Assembly: GCF_025822605.1 (NCBI RefSeq)
Contig: NZ_JACKTY010000051.1
Span: 124,001-188,000 of the forward strand
DNA from: Mycolicibacterium komossense
GTDB lineage: Bacteria; Actinomycetota; Actinomycetes; Mycobacteriales; Mycobacteriaceae
Length of the DNA: 64,000 nt
Direction of reading: 5' to 3'
The position numbers and the translations under genes were made by a program. Shown one piece after another: positions 43,102 to 50,854 of this stretch. How positions within the stretch are numbered: the stretch's first letter is position 1; every line of letters begins with the position of its first letter. The notes beneath the pieces are model-generated. The model searched no databases. It had not been told where the DNA came from and worked only from the letters and a program-made list of their open reading frames with translations.

Positions 43102-43430
43102 GACGGGACGCCGACCGGTACTGATGCCCATGCGATCGTGGTGTTGATGATGCGACTCCAGCCGCACTCACATGGGCGGTCTTCGAGGTCGATCTTCGTT
43201 ACCTTGCCGCCGCGCCGGCGCCGCACGTAGTGCATGTTCGTCCATTCCGCGACGCTGAGATCGATGGTGATCCATAGGTCGCCTTCACCGTGGCGCATGT
43301 GCGTCTTGACGATCTCGGCGATGATGCTGTGCCCGGGGATCGTGATGAATTCTGCGCCGGGCTTCGGTGCCGGGCCGCTCTGTGCGGCAAGGAATTCGAA
43401 GCTCTCGTTCCATAGTCGGATGGTGCTCAT
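43098..43430 (-). CDS. Hypothetical phage protein
   Basis: The product has 110 residues from ATG 43430. Features are IRLWNESFEFLA, a strand-rich core and a CECGWSR motif near the end that could be half a metal site. ATGA overlaps occur at both ends. Confidence 0.55.
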   Translation of the reverse strand: MSTIRLWNESFEFLAAQSGPAPKPGAEFITIPGHSIIAEIVKTHMRHGEGDLWITIDLSVAEWTNMHYVRRRRGGKVTKIDLEDRPCECGWSRIINTTIAWASVPVGVPS

Positions 43431-43852
43431 AGGTGTGTGCTGCCTTCCTGTGATGAGTGGAGTCGGGGCCGGCCGGCGGGCTCGCGGGAGCGGGTCGGGG
43501 CGCGGTCGAATTCGTCGTAACCGCCCCAGATGCCGTTCGGGTCGGAGAGGGCTCGGCGGTAGCCTTCGCATTGCGGCCGGACGGGGCAGTTCGCACAGAT
43601 CGATTTCCCGCGCTGCATCTGTCTCTCGTAGCGGGCCTTCGCGTCGTGGCTGCGGCCGGACACGGGGAAGAAGATTTCGTCGATCAGGGCGCCGATGCGG
43701 CGGCGTTGTTCGAGTGGCATGTCGAGGGACAGCAGCCGGGCGCATTCGGCCTGGCTCATCCAGTCGCGGTCGAGGTCGCCGAGGATCGTACGGAGGAACC
43801 CCGGGCGGCCACGCCGCGGGATCCGCGCCCTGTCATACACACCAGCCGGCAT
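43427..43852 (-). CDS. whiB: WhiB-family iron-sulfur transcription factor
   Basis: The product has 141 residues. Four cysteines typical of WhiB are present (AECAR, then ICANCPVRPQC, i.e. C-x2-C-x5-C). They are followed by GIWGGYDEF and a basic tail. WhiB proteins bind a 4Fe-4S cluster and modulate sigma-factor-dependent transcription. Phage-encoded WhiB can interfere with host septation or superinfection (WhiBTM4), but the role here is unknown. It is in the early operon. Confidence 0.88.
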   Translation of the reverse strand: MPAGVYDRARIPRRGRPGFLRTILGDLDRDWMSQAECARLLSLDMPLEQRRRIGALIDEIFFPVSGRSHDAKARYERQMQRGKSICANCPVRPQCEGYRRALSDPNGIWGGYDEFDRAPTRSREPAGRPRLHSSQEGSTHL

Positions 43853-44353
43853 CTAGACACCGCCCTGAACGTCGTCGTTGGTGACCAGAGGCACCCCAGC
43901 CGCCCGGAACGCGAGGCTCCGAATGACATGCTGCGGCAATGGCTCCGGGAAACGCTGGATCACAGCTTTCTTCCGCACTTCGACGCGGCCGCAGGGGTAA
44001 TAGGGCGGATCCGGGTCGTGCACCCACCACAGGCCGCACCCGTAGATCGGTGGGCGTTCGATGAGTCCTGCGGGTACGGCATAGATGAAGCGGTGCACGA
44101 CGCGGCGCCAGGGCTGGACCTTGTTCCACGTCTCGCGCTGGACATCTGATCGAGAGACCTTGATTTCGATCGCTGTGCGCTGGTTTGACCCAGCATCGAA
44201 CATCAGCGCGTCGATTCGTCGCGTGTAGGGCTTGCCGTGGCCGTTTTCGAGTTCAGCCCACACTGGATAGTCGTCTTGGATCACGACTTCCGGGATCAGG
44301 GCAGAGGTGTTGTGGTGACTCCGCAGCGCGGCTAAGACTTCAGCTGCGTTCAT
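43853..44353 (-). CDS. PD-(D/E)XK-like nuclease
   Basis: The product has 166 residues from ATG 44353. RRIDALMFDAG and AIEIKVSRSDV give the D...E-x-K catalytic pattern. The following WRRVVHRFIYAVPAGLI helix-strand is typical of restriction-endonuclease-like MmcB-type proteins. It is coupled to the RuvC gene upstream by an ATGA overlap. Both may act on recombination intermediates. Confidence 0.65.
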   Translation of the reverse strand: MNAAEVLAALRSHHNTSALIPEVVIQDDYPVWAELENGHGKPYTRRIDALMFDAGSNQRTAIEIKVSRSDVQRETWNKVQPWRRVVHRFIYAVPAGLIERPPIYGCGLWWVHDPDPPYYPCGRVEVRKKAVIQRFPEPLPQHVIRSLAFRAAGVPLVTNDDVQGGV

Positions 44354-44973
44354 CAGATGCCTCGGTATCGGGTTGAGGCGAGTTGGTCGATGTGCGGCGC
44401 GACCAGTGCTTCGGGCCAGTGCACGGTGGTCATTCCGGCGAAGTGGCGGCGCCGAGTCGGGAATGGCAGTTTCCAGCCCATCCGCATTGCGCACATCGCC
44501 GCGCAGACCGCGGAGTCGGCGATGTCGTGGTTCGCGATCGGGATCGTCGGCCACCAGCCCTGCACGGCGGCGAGGATGTCTTCCTTTTCGGCCCGGCCAT
44601 TCCCGGTGGCCCACAGTTTCAGCGTCGGCGGCTGGATCACAGCGCGCGGAAGGCCGCGAGCCTTAATCCCCGACCAGATGCCGTACCAGAGGGCGGCGCG
44701 CTCGTTGTGGGAGAAGTTGCCGTCCTTCGGGGGCAGCATGTTCTCGATCAGCACCAGTTCGGGCTTCACTGGGAGCTTGTCGAGGATCTGGTAGACGGTG
44801 CGGGAGTTGACGGCGATGCGGTCTGAGTGGTCGTCGTAGCCCGCCGATTCGGGCAGCGAGTATCCGGTGTCGCGCAGCACTTTCGGCCGTGCAACACCGG
44901 TGTCGTCGAGGCGTAGGACGGTGATGCCGGCCCTCTTCAGGCTCGGATCGATCCCGACGACGTAGCGCCTCAC
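44353..44973 (-). CDS. RuvC-like Holliday junction resolvase
   Basis: The product has 206 residues from GTG 44973 (GTGA overlap). RYVVGIDPSLKRAGITVL supplies the first catalytic Asp, ELVLIENM the Glu and NHDIADSAVCA the final acidic pair. It should cut branched DNA made during replication, recombination and packaging. It partners with RecT, YqaJ and the nuclease gene in the same operon. Confidence 0.8.
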   Translation of the reverse strand: MRRYVVGIDPSLKRAGITVLRLDDTGVARPKVLRDTGYSLPESAGYDDHSDRIAVNSRTVYQILDKLPVKPELVLIENMLPPKDGNFSHNERAALWYGIWSGIKARGLPRAVIQPPTLKLWATGNGRAEKEDILAAVQGWWPTIPIANHDIADSAVCAAMCAMRMGWKLPFPTRRRHFAGMTTVHWPEALVAPHIDQLASTRYRGI

Positions 44974-45212
44974 CGGCGGACACCGCGGCGGATGGCGCGT
45001 TTCACTCGGATGTAGCCGGTCGTGGTGTCGCATCCGAGACACACGGTGTGGGTGACGCAGTGCTCGAAACGGCTGTCGGGGTCGGGTTCGGTCCACTCGT
45101 CGATGCGTTCGAGGCGGCGCGGGTGCCGGCAACCGTTGTCGTGCCGCATCTCCGGCTTGGTCGACGTGACCGTGCGGTTCAGCTTCGAATAGATCGCCGT
45201 CAGATCGCTCAT
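44970..45212 (-). CDS. Small Cys/His protein, early operon
   Basis: The product has 80 residues from ATG 45212. It contains a His/Cys-bearing centre (NGCRHPRRLERID, FEHCVTHTVCLGCDTTTGY) and a basic tail, probably metal-binding. Four-base overlaps occur on both sides. Confidence 0.6.
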   Translation of the reverse strand: MSDLTAIYSKLNRTVTSTKPEMRHDNGCRHPRRLERIDEWTEPDPDSRFEHCVTHTVCLGCDTTTGYIRVKRAIRRGVRR

Positions 45213-45361
45213 ACGTGCGCGACCTCCTTGCATTGGAAGCAGAGTTCGGCGCCGGGGAACACGTTGTGCCCGCACAGTCGGCAGGTGAACAGGCCGGATT
45301 TCATGCAGCCGAGCAGTCCTGAAAAGTCAAGATCGGCAAGGGGTTTACTTTTCTTGCTCAT
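45209..45361 (-). CDS. 50-residue zinc-ribbon protein
   Basis: MSKKSKPLADLDFSGLLGCM followed by CRLCGHNVFPGAELCFQC is a clear double C-x2-C ribbon. Its start overlaps the previous stop and its stop overlaps the next start. The role is unknown. Confidence 0.65.
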   Translation of the reverse strand: MSKKSKPLADLDFSGLLGCMKSGLFTCRLCGHNVFPGAELCFQCKEVAHV

Positions 45362-45759
45362 AGGGTCCGCCTCACAGGGATGTAGTCGTCGAGCGTGGTC
45401 ATGGGCCGGCCGCATCCGTAGGCCGATGGCAGTGGTGGGCAGCAGGCGTTGTCGGGAAGCCGTGACATCTGGGCTTGGGCTAGGGCGATTCCGCTGTCGA
45501 AGCAGTCGCTGCACAGGTAGGCGCACAAGTCGCCCTCGCTGGTGACGTTCGGATCCGCGATCACTGTGGGGTGCTGACAGCTCGCGAATCGGTGAACCTC
45601 GACGTAATGCGTTGCGCGCTGGCCGCATCGGGCCGGTCCGTGCCGGTCGGGAAACGCCGAACAGGTGCATTCGCAGATGATCGTGTCGTCGAGTTCGGCG
45701 TCGAGCTCGACGAGCGGATCGGTCTCCGGCGGCTTGGATTTGTGAACGGGTTGCGTCAT
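45358..45759 (-). CDS. Cys-rich hypothetical protein
   Basis: The product has 133 residues with about ten Cys (CECTC, RCGQRATHYVE, CAYLCSDCFDSG, ACCPPLPSAYGCG), suggesting one or two zinc sites. It is in the early operon with ATGA overlaps. No family is recognised. Confidence 0.6.
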   Translation of the reverse strand: MTQPVHKSKPPETDPLVELDAELDDTIICECTCSAFPDRHGPARCGQRATHYVEVHRFASCQHPTVIADPNVTSEGDLCAYLCSDCFDSGIALAQAQMSRLPDNACCPPLPSAYGCGRPMTTLDDYIPVRRTL

Positions 45760-46037
45760 GCGTTGCTCGCCTCCTTCCGCTGTTGGTCGGCCAGTTTCTT
45801 CGCGAGCGCAGTTCGGGCGGAGTGCGCTGGGAACCGGGTCAGCAGCTTCGGCGGCTCACCGGGGGTGCGGGTGACGCATGCTGCGCCGGCGGGCATTCCG
45901 CAGCCGAGTGGCGGGATCGGGCAGGGCACGGTGACCGCCTGGTCGCGCATCCGCTGCCACTCTGAGCGGGCGTGGGCCTGGCGGGCGTGCCACTGCTGGC
46001 CGCGGGCGTAGTCGAGGTCTTGCGGGTCGTCACGCAT
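45756..46037 (-). CDS. Phage zinc-finger protein (PCP...C/PAH..R type)
   Basis: The product has 93 residues. VPCPIPPLGCGMPAGAACVT and RFPAHSARTALA match the compact zinc-finger domain common in actinophages, where two Cys pairs are followed by PxH..R. It overlaps the initiator gene by 8 bases. Confidence 0.65.
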   Translation of the reverse strand: MRDDPQDLDYARGQQWHARQAHARSEWQRMRDQAVTVPCPIPPLGCGMPAGAACVTRTPGEPPKLLTRFPAHSARTALAKKLADQQRKEASNA

Positions 46038-47004
46038 TGGCGTCGGCCATTTCGCGGAGCTTGGGGTGCCAGCACTTCACGCCGGGGTCGAGCGCTGTGC
46101 CGTCAGAGCCGATGACCCAGCCGTCTCCCCGGCAGTCGGGGCAGGACGGGATCAGGGACCGGAGGCGTTCGGCGGCGGCGCCCGCGGCGGCGGCTTGGGC
46201 TGCGTCCCAGTCGCGGCGCGTAGCGCCTGCGATGCCGCAGGCGCGGCACGCTCGGGTCGTTCCGTTTGGATGGTCGGGGCAGAAAGGGCTTGGGGGGGCG
46301 TTCGAGTCGGGCTGGACGCTCTGGTGACGTTCCCCAACTTGGTTACCCCCCTTGGAGAATGGAGCCGGAGGTGTAGCAGGAGCAGGAGTAGGGCCGGGGT
46401 TGGCGGTGGGGTTAACCCCTACGGTGGGGTTAAGGGTTGGCGGTGGGGTTAAGTCGGGGGTTAACGGTGGGGTTGAGGCCGGGGTTACGGTCAGGGTTAC
46501 GGCGGGGGTAAACGACGCCAGTTCAGCAGGGTCGACCGCCGCCTGAGACAGCATTTTGACCACGGCTTCACGCGTCCAAGACGTCGACTCCGGGTTCCGT
46601 TTCTTCAGCTTCAGTACCTCGAACACGAACACTCCGCGCAGCGTCCGCGACGCCAGATCGGCCCGGGCGTTCGCCATCGAGACAGCCATATTCGGCGTCC
46701 GCCACAAGCCGTCGTGCTTCGCCCAGGACCGCAGCAGGAACTCTTCGGTGTCGGTGTCGATGATCAGGAACAGCCGCCGTGACAGCTCGGCCGCGGCGGC
46801 TTCGACCTGCGCGGGAGTCCACCCTTTGGCCTTGGCTGCGATCTTCGCGGGCCGCCAGTCGCCCGTGCCGCAGTAGGACAGCTGCGGGCTTGTCCAGAGC
46901 ACGAAGTACAGGTGTTGCGCGGCCGGTGTGAGGTCGAGCCAGTCGTCATCGCCCCAGATGTCCAGGTTGATCCGTGCGTGGTCCTTACCGGTCGCCCTAG
47001 CCAT
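46030..47004 (-). CDS. Replication initiator / replisome organiser-like protein
   Basis: The product has 324 residues. The N-terminal 120 residues (INLDIWGDDDWLDLTPAAQH, YFVLWTSPQLSYCGTGDWRP, then an alternating helix-strand pattern) form a winged-helix domain typical of phage replication initiators. A Thr/Pro-rich linker (about 165-215) is encoded by DNA that holds iteron-like repeats. The C-terminal part has a zinc-ribbon set (FCPDHP, CRACG, CPDCRG). It should bind the origin inside its own gene and load the replisome, as lambda O does. Confidence 0.7.
   Translation of the reverse strand: MARATGKDHARINLDIWGDDDWLDLTPAAQHLYFVLWTSPQLSYCGTGDWRPAKIAAKAKGWTPAQVEAAAAELSRRLFLIIDTDTEEFLLRSWAKHDGLWRTPNMAVSMANARADLASRTLRGVFVFEVLKLKKRNPESTSWTREAVVKMLSQAAVDPAELASFTPAVTLTVTPASTPPLTPDLTPPPTLNPTVGVNPTANPGPTPAPATPPAPFSKGGNQVGERHQSVQPDSNAPPSPFCPDHPNGTTRACRACGIAGATRRDWDAAQAAAAGAAAERLRSLIPSCPDCRGDGWVIGSDGTALDPGVKCWHPKLREMADANA
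46404..46476. repeat. ori: Four 12-bp iterons inside the initiator gene, phage origin candidate
   Basis: CGGTGGGGTTAA occurs exactly at 46404, 46422 and 46441 and with one change at 46465. GTTAACCCC and GGGTTAC variants lie in between. The spacings of 18, 19 and 24 bases put copies into two reading frames (L/S-T-P-P and L/V-N-P-T), so the DNA word itself is conserved and not only a peptide repeat. Iterons within an initiator gene are the lambda-O type origin layout. Confidence 0.6.
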
Positions 47005-47043
47005 CGCTGCGGCCCTCTCTCAGTAGTTGAACTGTCAGTGCCT

Positions 47044-47265
47044 TCATTCGTCACCGTCCTGTAGGTCGCGGTTGACGATCGTCAGCACGTTGTAGAGGCG
47101 TTTGATCGCGGCTTCGTCGCTGCCTATGCCGGGGTATGCGGCCGGCCCGTAGCGGTTGGCATACTCGCTGCGGGCCAGCTCTGCGCCCTGTAGTCGCCCG
47201 TGGACGCTGAGCACCATCGCGTCGGCGGTGACCTCGGTGGCATCCATCAGCACGTAGACGTCCAT
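47044..47265 (-). CDS. Small hypothetical protein, early operon
   Basis: The product has 73 residues. MDVYVLMDATEVTADAMVL, then a helical SEYANRYGPAAYPG region and an acidic end. It overlaps the methyltransferase stop (ATGA). The function is unknown. The 39 bases between it and the initiator start hold nothing convincing. Confidence 0.55.
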   Translation of the reverse strand: MDVYVLMDATEVTADAMVLSVHGRLQGAELARSEYANRYGPAAYPGIGSDEAAIKRLYNVLTIVNRDLQDGDE

Positions 47266-48701
47266 CAGCCCACCCCAAGGGATTCGACACCGACGCCAAC
47301 GAGGTCACGCGCGTTCGGTGGGCAGACGGCGTTGCCTGCGAGACGGGACTGCTCGCGCCGGTTGCCGAGCATCACGTAGGCGGCGGGGAAGTCCATCGCA
47401 CGCTTCGTCTCTCGCGGCTCCAACATGCGGAACAGAACATCGTCGATGTCGAGCGTCGCTCCGGTCAGCAGTGACTGGTGTCCGCTCGTCGTGAGCGTCC
47501 GCATGTACTCATCGGCTGGCGTAACGAGTTGAGCCGGGTTCCCGCGCGGGGTGTTGTTCCGCATCAGCAGCGCGTGCCGCTCGGTGGCCGTGACCGTGGC
47601 GAGCGCATCGCCCGCGGGCTGGACGCCGCCCTTGCCGTAGTACGTGGTGACCAGGCCGTGGTGGTTGCCCGATGCGGTGACGGTGGCGAGCGGATCGGAC
47701 ACGGGGCGGTGTTTCGATCCGCCGCCGCGAAGCTCGGCCATGAACGCGAGCGCTGTTTCGGCGCGGGCGGTCATCGTCCGGGCTGCCTGGTTGACCGGGG
47801 CGGCCTGCTTGCCGTCGCGGCCTTCGACGGGCACCAGCAGCGGCGCCCAGTACCGGTTGATCCCGGCCTGGATTCGCGCCATCGTCTTGTCCGCGAGCGG
47901 TTTCGCGCGGTCCCCGATGCGCTGGCCGAGCAGGTCCCACTCGATGATCTCGGCGGCCGGGCGGAACGCTGGCTCGACGATCTGGTTGCGGCACGCGGTG
48001 GCCGGGCAGCGGTAGACGTACTGCGCTCGGTATCGGCCCCAACGGGTCCGGTCGGGCCGCTTCCATGACTGCATCGCGCGGATCGGGCCGCACGTCGGGC
48101 ACACCGCGGCGGGCCGGACCAGGCGGTCGAAGTCTGGTCGGCGGTTCCCGATCTGCCAGAACACGACGTACATGCGGTCGCGGGACTGTGGCGCGCCCGG
48201 TCCGAAGACCTGAGCGTGCATCGAGTTGACGAACACGATGTGGTGCTCGTAGCCGAGGCTTTCCATCGCCATCAGCCACGCCCGGAACGGATGCCAGCGC
48301 ATCGCTTCGACGACGTTCTCGACGAAGACGAGCTCGTAGCGATGGTGCTCGGTGAACCGAACGACGTCCCACATGGTTGCGCGTGATCGCTCGGCGGCTT
48401 CGTCGGGCAGGACATCGCCGAACAGGTCGGGTTGCGCGTCGGCCTGTTTCCGGCCCTTCGCAATGGTGTGGTTCGTGCACTCGGGCGAAAACCAGCCCAT
48501 CGTCGTGCGCGGGAACAGTCGGGGGCTGATCTGCGACAGGTCAGCACAGATGTGGTCGGCGTCGGGATGGTTGGTGTTGTGGGTCTCGATGGCGAGCGGC
48601 CAGTGATTCGAGGCGACGCGCACCTTGACGCCGGGGATCAGAATGGCGCCGGTCGAGCTGCCACCGGCGCCACAGAACAGGTCAGTCAGGGTCAGCGTCA
48701 C
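47265..48701 (-). CDS. DNA (cytosine-5) methyltransferase
   Basis: The protein has 478 residues. Motif I is FCGAGGSS (9-16). The catalytic Cys75 lies in FSPECTNHT, replacing the usual PCQ. Motif VI is ENV (128-130), motif VIII QSRDRMYVV, and motif X RLAGNAVCPP. A zinc-ribbon-like insert (CPTCG...CPATAC) lies near 200-240. It transfers methyl to cytosine C5, probably shielding phage DNA from host restriction. No cognate nuclease is adjacent. Confidence 0.9.
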   Translation of the reverse strand: MTLTLTDLFCGAGGSSTGAILIPGVKVRVASNHWPLAIETHNTNHPDADHICADLSQISPRLFPRTTMGWFSPECTNHTIAKGRKQADAQPDLFGDVLPDEAAERSRATMWDVVRFTEHHRYELVFVENVVEAMRWHPFRAWLMAMESLGYEHHIVFVNSMHAQVFGPGAPQSRDRMYVVFWQIGNRRPDFDRLVRPAAVCPTCGPIRAMQSWKRPDRTRWGRYRAQYVYRCPATACRNQIVEPAFRPAAEIIEWDLLGQRIGDRAKPLADKTMARIQAGINRYWAPLLVPVEGRDGKQAAPVNQAARTMTARAETALAFMAELRGGGSKHRPVSDPLATVTASGNHHGLVTTYYGKGGVQPAGDALATVTATERHALLMRNNTPRGNPAQLVTPADEYMRTLTTSGHQSLLTGATLDIDDVLFRMLEPRETKRAMDFPAAYVMLGNRREQSRLAGNAVCPPNARDLVGVGVESLGVG

Positions 48702-48883
48702 TGGTCACCGCCGACGAATCTCAGTCGTGAGTCGGCGATTTCGAGTTTCCGGGTGCTGATCTTGGTCCGGTTGGTGGTCGGGTTGTAGGTGGCGTCGGTG
48801 ACTTCGTGGACGATGCCGTCGAAGTCGGGGCCGAGGCGGGTGCCCGGCGCCAACTGTTCGCGCTTGTCTCCGATGTAGCTCAT
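48698..48883 (-). CDS. Small hypothetical protein, early operon
   Basis: The product has 61 residues from ATG 48883. MSYIGDKREQLAPGTRLGPD and a beta-rich, basic C-terminus are seen. It overlaps the J-domain gene and the methyltransferase start, so it is coupled to both. The function is unknown. Confidence 0.55.
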   Translation of the reverse strand: MSYIGDKREQLAPGTRLGPDFDGIVHEVTDATYNPTTNRTKISTRKLEIADSRLRFVGGDQ

Positions 48884-49506
48884 AACCAGCCCTCTCGGCG
48901 GAGCTGGCCCGCGGCGCGCTCGACGATGTCCCACAACGACTGATCGCCGTCGTTCCGGTCAGGGTGTGACTTGCGGCGGGCTGTCTTGTACGCGAGCGCG
49001 ATTCCGTCCGCGCTGGACGGTGGCGGCATATCCGCGACTCCAGCGAGGAACTCGATTAGCTGCTTGGGCGACTGCTTCGGCGCTTCGATGGCCTGCCAGC
49101 CGCGGTACTGCTCGTTGCCGGGTGTGGTGCCGTAGCGGTCGACGCGGCGGAGCGCTTCAAGTGAGAGGGAGATCGCGCGGAGGTTGTCTTTCCAGCGGTC
49201 GAATTTGTCGCACGGCATCGACAGTGGACCCTTGTTCGATTCGACGTTGAGGATCACGCCGGGGTGCGCTGGGACGGAGTTCGCACGGGGTAGGCCGTTG
49301 AGCCGAAAGTCCCGCTCTCGCATCGCGATTTGCAGGATGGACGGTGCGCGCCGGCCGCCGTCGCCGAGGCAGACCAGTTCGCGGTCGAGCAGGTCCAGCG
49401 TCGACGACCAGGACGCCGAGAACGGCGCGCGCACGCGTGTCCGGGTCTCGGAGCGCGGCCACACCTCGATCGGCCGCAACGTCATCCCGGCCGGGTAGTC
49501 GCTCAT
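48880..49506 (-). CDS. J-domain-containing phage protein
   Basis: The product has 208 residues. The C-terminal part (ALAYKTARRKSHPDRNDGD) carries the HPD motif and helices II-III of a J domain. The N-terminal 140 residues are unrelated to DnaJ and of unknown function. It could recruit host DnaK to phage replication complexes, as lambda P and DnaJ do. Confidence 0.7.
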   Translation of the reverse strand: MSDYPAGMTLRPIEVWPRSETRTRVRAPFSASWSSTLDLLDRELVCLGDGGRRAPSILQIAMRERDFRLNGLPRANSVPAHPGVILNVESNKGPLSMPCDKFDRWKDNLRAISLSLEALRRVDRYGTTPGNEQYRGWQAIEAPKQSPKQLIEFLAGVADMPPPSSADGIALAYKTARRKSHPDRNDGDQSLWDIVERAAGQLRREGWL

Positions 49507-49895
49507 CGGGTGCCTTTGGTGTCGATGAAGTACGGGGCGCTGGACGGGTGGGGCAGGAACGGTGCACCGGCCCGCCAGTAGTCGAGTTCCTTGCCCTCGG
49601 CGTCCTGGCGGACGTAGGTCCCGCGGGACGGGTCGCTCTGGTCGGGGTGGTAGACGACGCAGCCGATGTAGATCGGCGTCACCGGCTCCGGCGGATCCGG
49701 CTGCATCGCTTCGGCGTCCTGCTGCGGGTTGCCGTCGATGGTGTCGACTTCGCGTTCGATGAACGTCGTGATCTTGGCCGCGGTGTCGAGCACCCCGTCA
49801 CCGGCGGCGTGCTTCGCGTCCTGGTGGATCCGAAGCGCAGTTTCGACGGCGTTCAGTCGGATCCGCCGGCGCTCGCTCTCTTGAATGTTGTTCAT
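49503..49895 (-). CDS. Hypothetical phage protein
   Basis: The product has 130 residues. The N-terminal helices (RRRIRLNAVETALRIHQDAKHAAG) and a C-terminal beta part (IYIGCVVYHPDQSDPSRGTY, WRAGAPFLP) look like a two-domain protein. ATGA overlap with the J-domain gene. The function is unknown. Confidence 0.55.
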   Translation of the reverse strand: MNNIQESERRRIRLNAVETALRIHQDAKHAAGDGVLDTAAKITTFIEREVDTIDGNPQQDAEAMQPDPPEPVTPIYIGCVVYHPDQSDPSRGTYVRQDAEGKELDYWRAGAPFLPHPSSAPYFIDTKGTR

Positions 49896-49898
49896 GGG

Positions 49899-50282
49899 TC
49901 AGGCTTTCGGTAGTGGTGTGAGGGTGACGGTCAGGCCGTAGCGGGTTTCTTGGTCGGCGATCCATGTCAAGATCCCGGTGTCGCTGGTCGCCCGTGTCTT
50001 CGTGATCGCCGCGAGTTCGGGGTGTTGGCGCAGGATTTCGGGCTTGCACACCGCGATCGCGTCGTCGATCAGCTCGGCCCGGGGTATGCCGTGCGCGTCC
50101 GGATCCGCCGGGTCGACGCTGCGGTTTTGCAGCATGAAGCCGAGGATCCGATACAGGTTGCCGAGCGTGCAGAACGGGCGATCGTTGGAACCGACGAGCA
50201 CAGTCAGCACAGCAGCCAGCGGGAACACGTCGGCGTTCAGCCCGGTCACCGGATTGTCACGGGCGGTATCTGGTGTCGTCAT
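49899..50282 (-). CDS. Hypothetical phage protein
   Basis: The product has 127 residues from ATG 50282. It is mainly helical (LAAVLTVLVGSNDRPFCTLGN, LYRILGFMLQNRSVD) with a final strand (YGLTVTLTPLPKA). Four-base overlap with the preceding stop. No recognised family. Confidence 0.55.
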   Translation of the reverse strand: MTTPDTARDNPVTGLNADVFPLAAVLTVLVGSNDRPFCTLGNLYRILGFMLQNRSVDPADPDAHGIPRAELIDDAIAVCKPEILRQHPELAAITKTRATSDTGILTWIADQETRYGLTVTLTPLPKA

Positions 50283-50854
50283 GACTTGATTTCCTCTGGT
50301 GTCACGTATTCCCATGCGCCATAAGTCACTTGGCGCTTGACGATGCGGGCGCCTTGGCAGAAGTCCGTCAGAGACTCGACCGCGTTGTAGAGGTCGTCGG
50401 TGATATATGCGGCGGAACTGCCACGCATCGGCTCTGTGGCGTACTCGATCTCCACGCGGGTCTCGTCGGGTGCCGTGCCGCCGATCGCGCAATCGAAGTC
50501 GGGACGATCAACGTCGGCGATCGCCTGCATCTGCACGGCGATCGCATATGCGTCCTGGTCCTCGAAGTGATCAGGGTCGAGGTCGTTTGGGATCTCTGGT
50601 TCCGGCTTCTTCGGCAGGGCAAGGCCAGAGCAGTTCGGATCGCCGCAGTCATGTTCGGCCGCCGCCCTCGATCCTGTGCCGCCGCAGTCCGGGCAGTCGA
50701 TCGGCCGGACTATCCCGAGGCGTACCGCGAAATCGCTACCGGGCGGCAATTCCTCCCATGCACCCCACGGACTGCCGTCGTCGTCGGTGGCGATCTTGCC
50801 GTCCCCGTAGCACCGCGGGCAGTCGTTGGCTTGGTCGAAGGACGCGTAGCTCAT
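50279..50854 (-). CDS. Protein with DnaJ-type zinc-finger motifs
   Basis: The product has 191 residues from ATG 50854. CPRCYGDGKI and CPDCGGTGS are CxxCxGxG repeats like the DnaJ cysteine-rich domain, followed by CGDPNC. The C-terminal 90 residues are an acidic alpha/beta domain. With the J-domain gene nearby it may form a split chaperone-like pair, which is inference. Confidence 0.6.
   Translation of the reverse strand: MSYASFDQANDCPRCYGDGKIATDDDGSPWGAWEELPPGSDFAVRLGIVRPIDCPDCGGTGSRAAAEHDCGDPNCSGLALPKKPEPEIPNDLDPDHFEDQDAYAIAVQMQAIADVDRPDFDCAIGGTAPDETRVEIEYATEPMRGSSAAYITDDLYNAVESLTDFCQGARIVKRQVTYGAWEYVTPEEIKS

Noticed and set aside
47005..47047. A 16-residue frame between the initiator and the next gene
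   Set aside because: Too short, with no motif and no four-base overlap at its start; probably untranslated.
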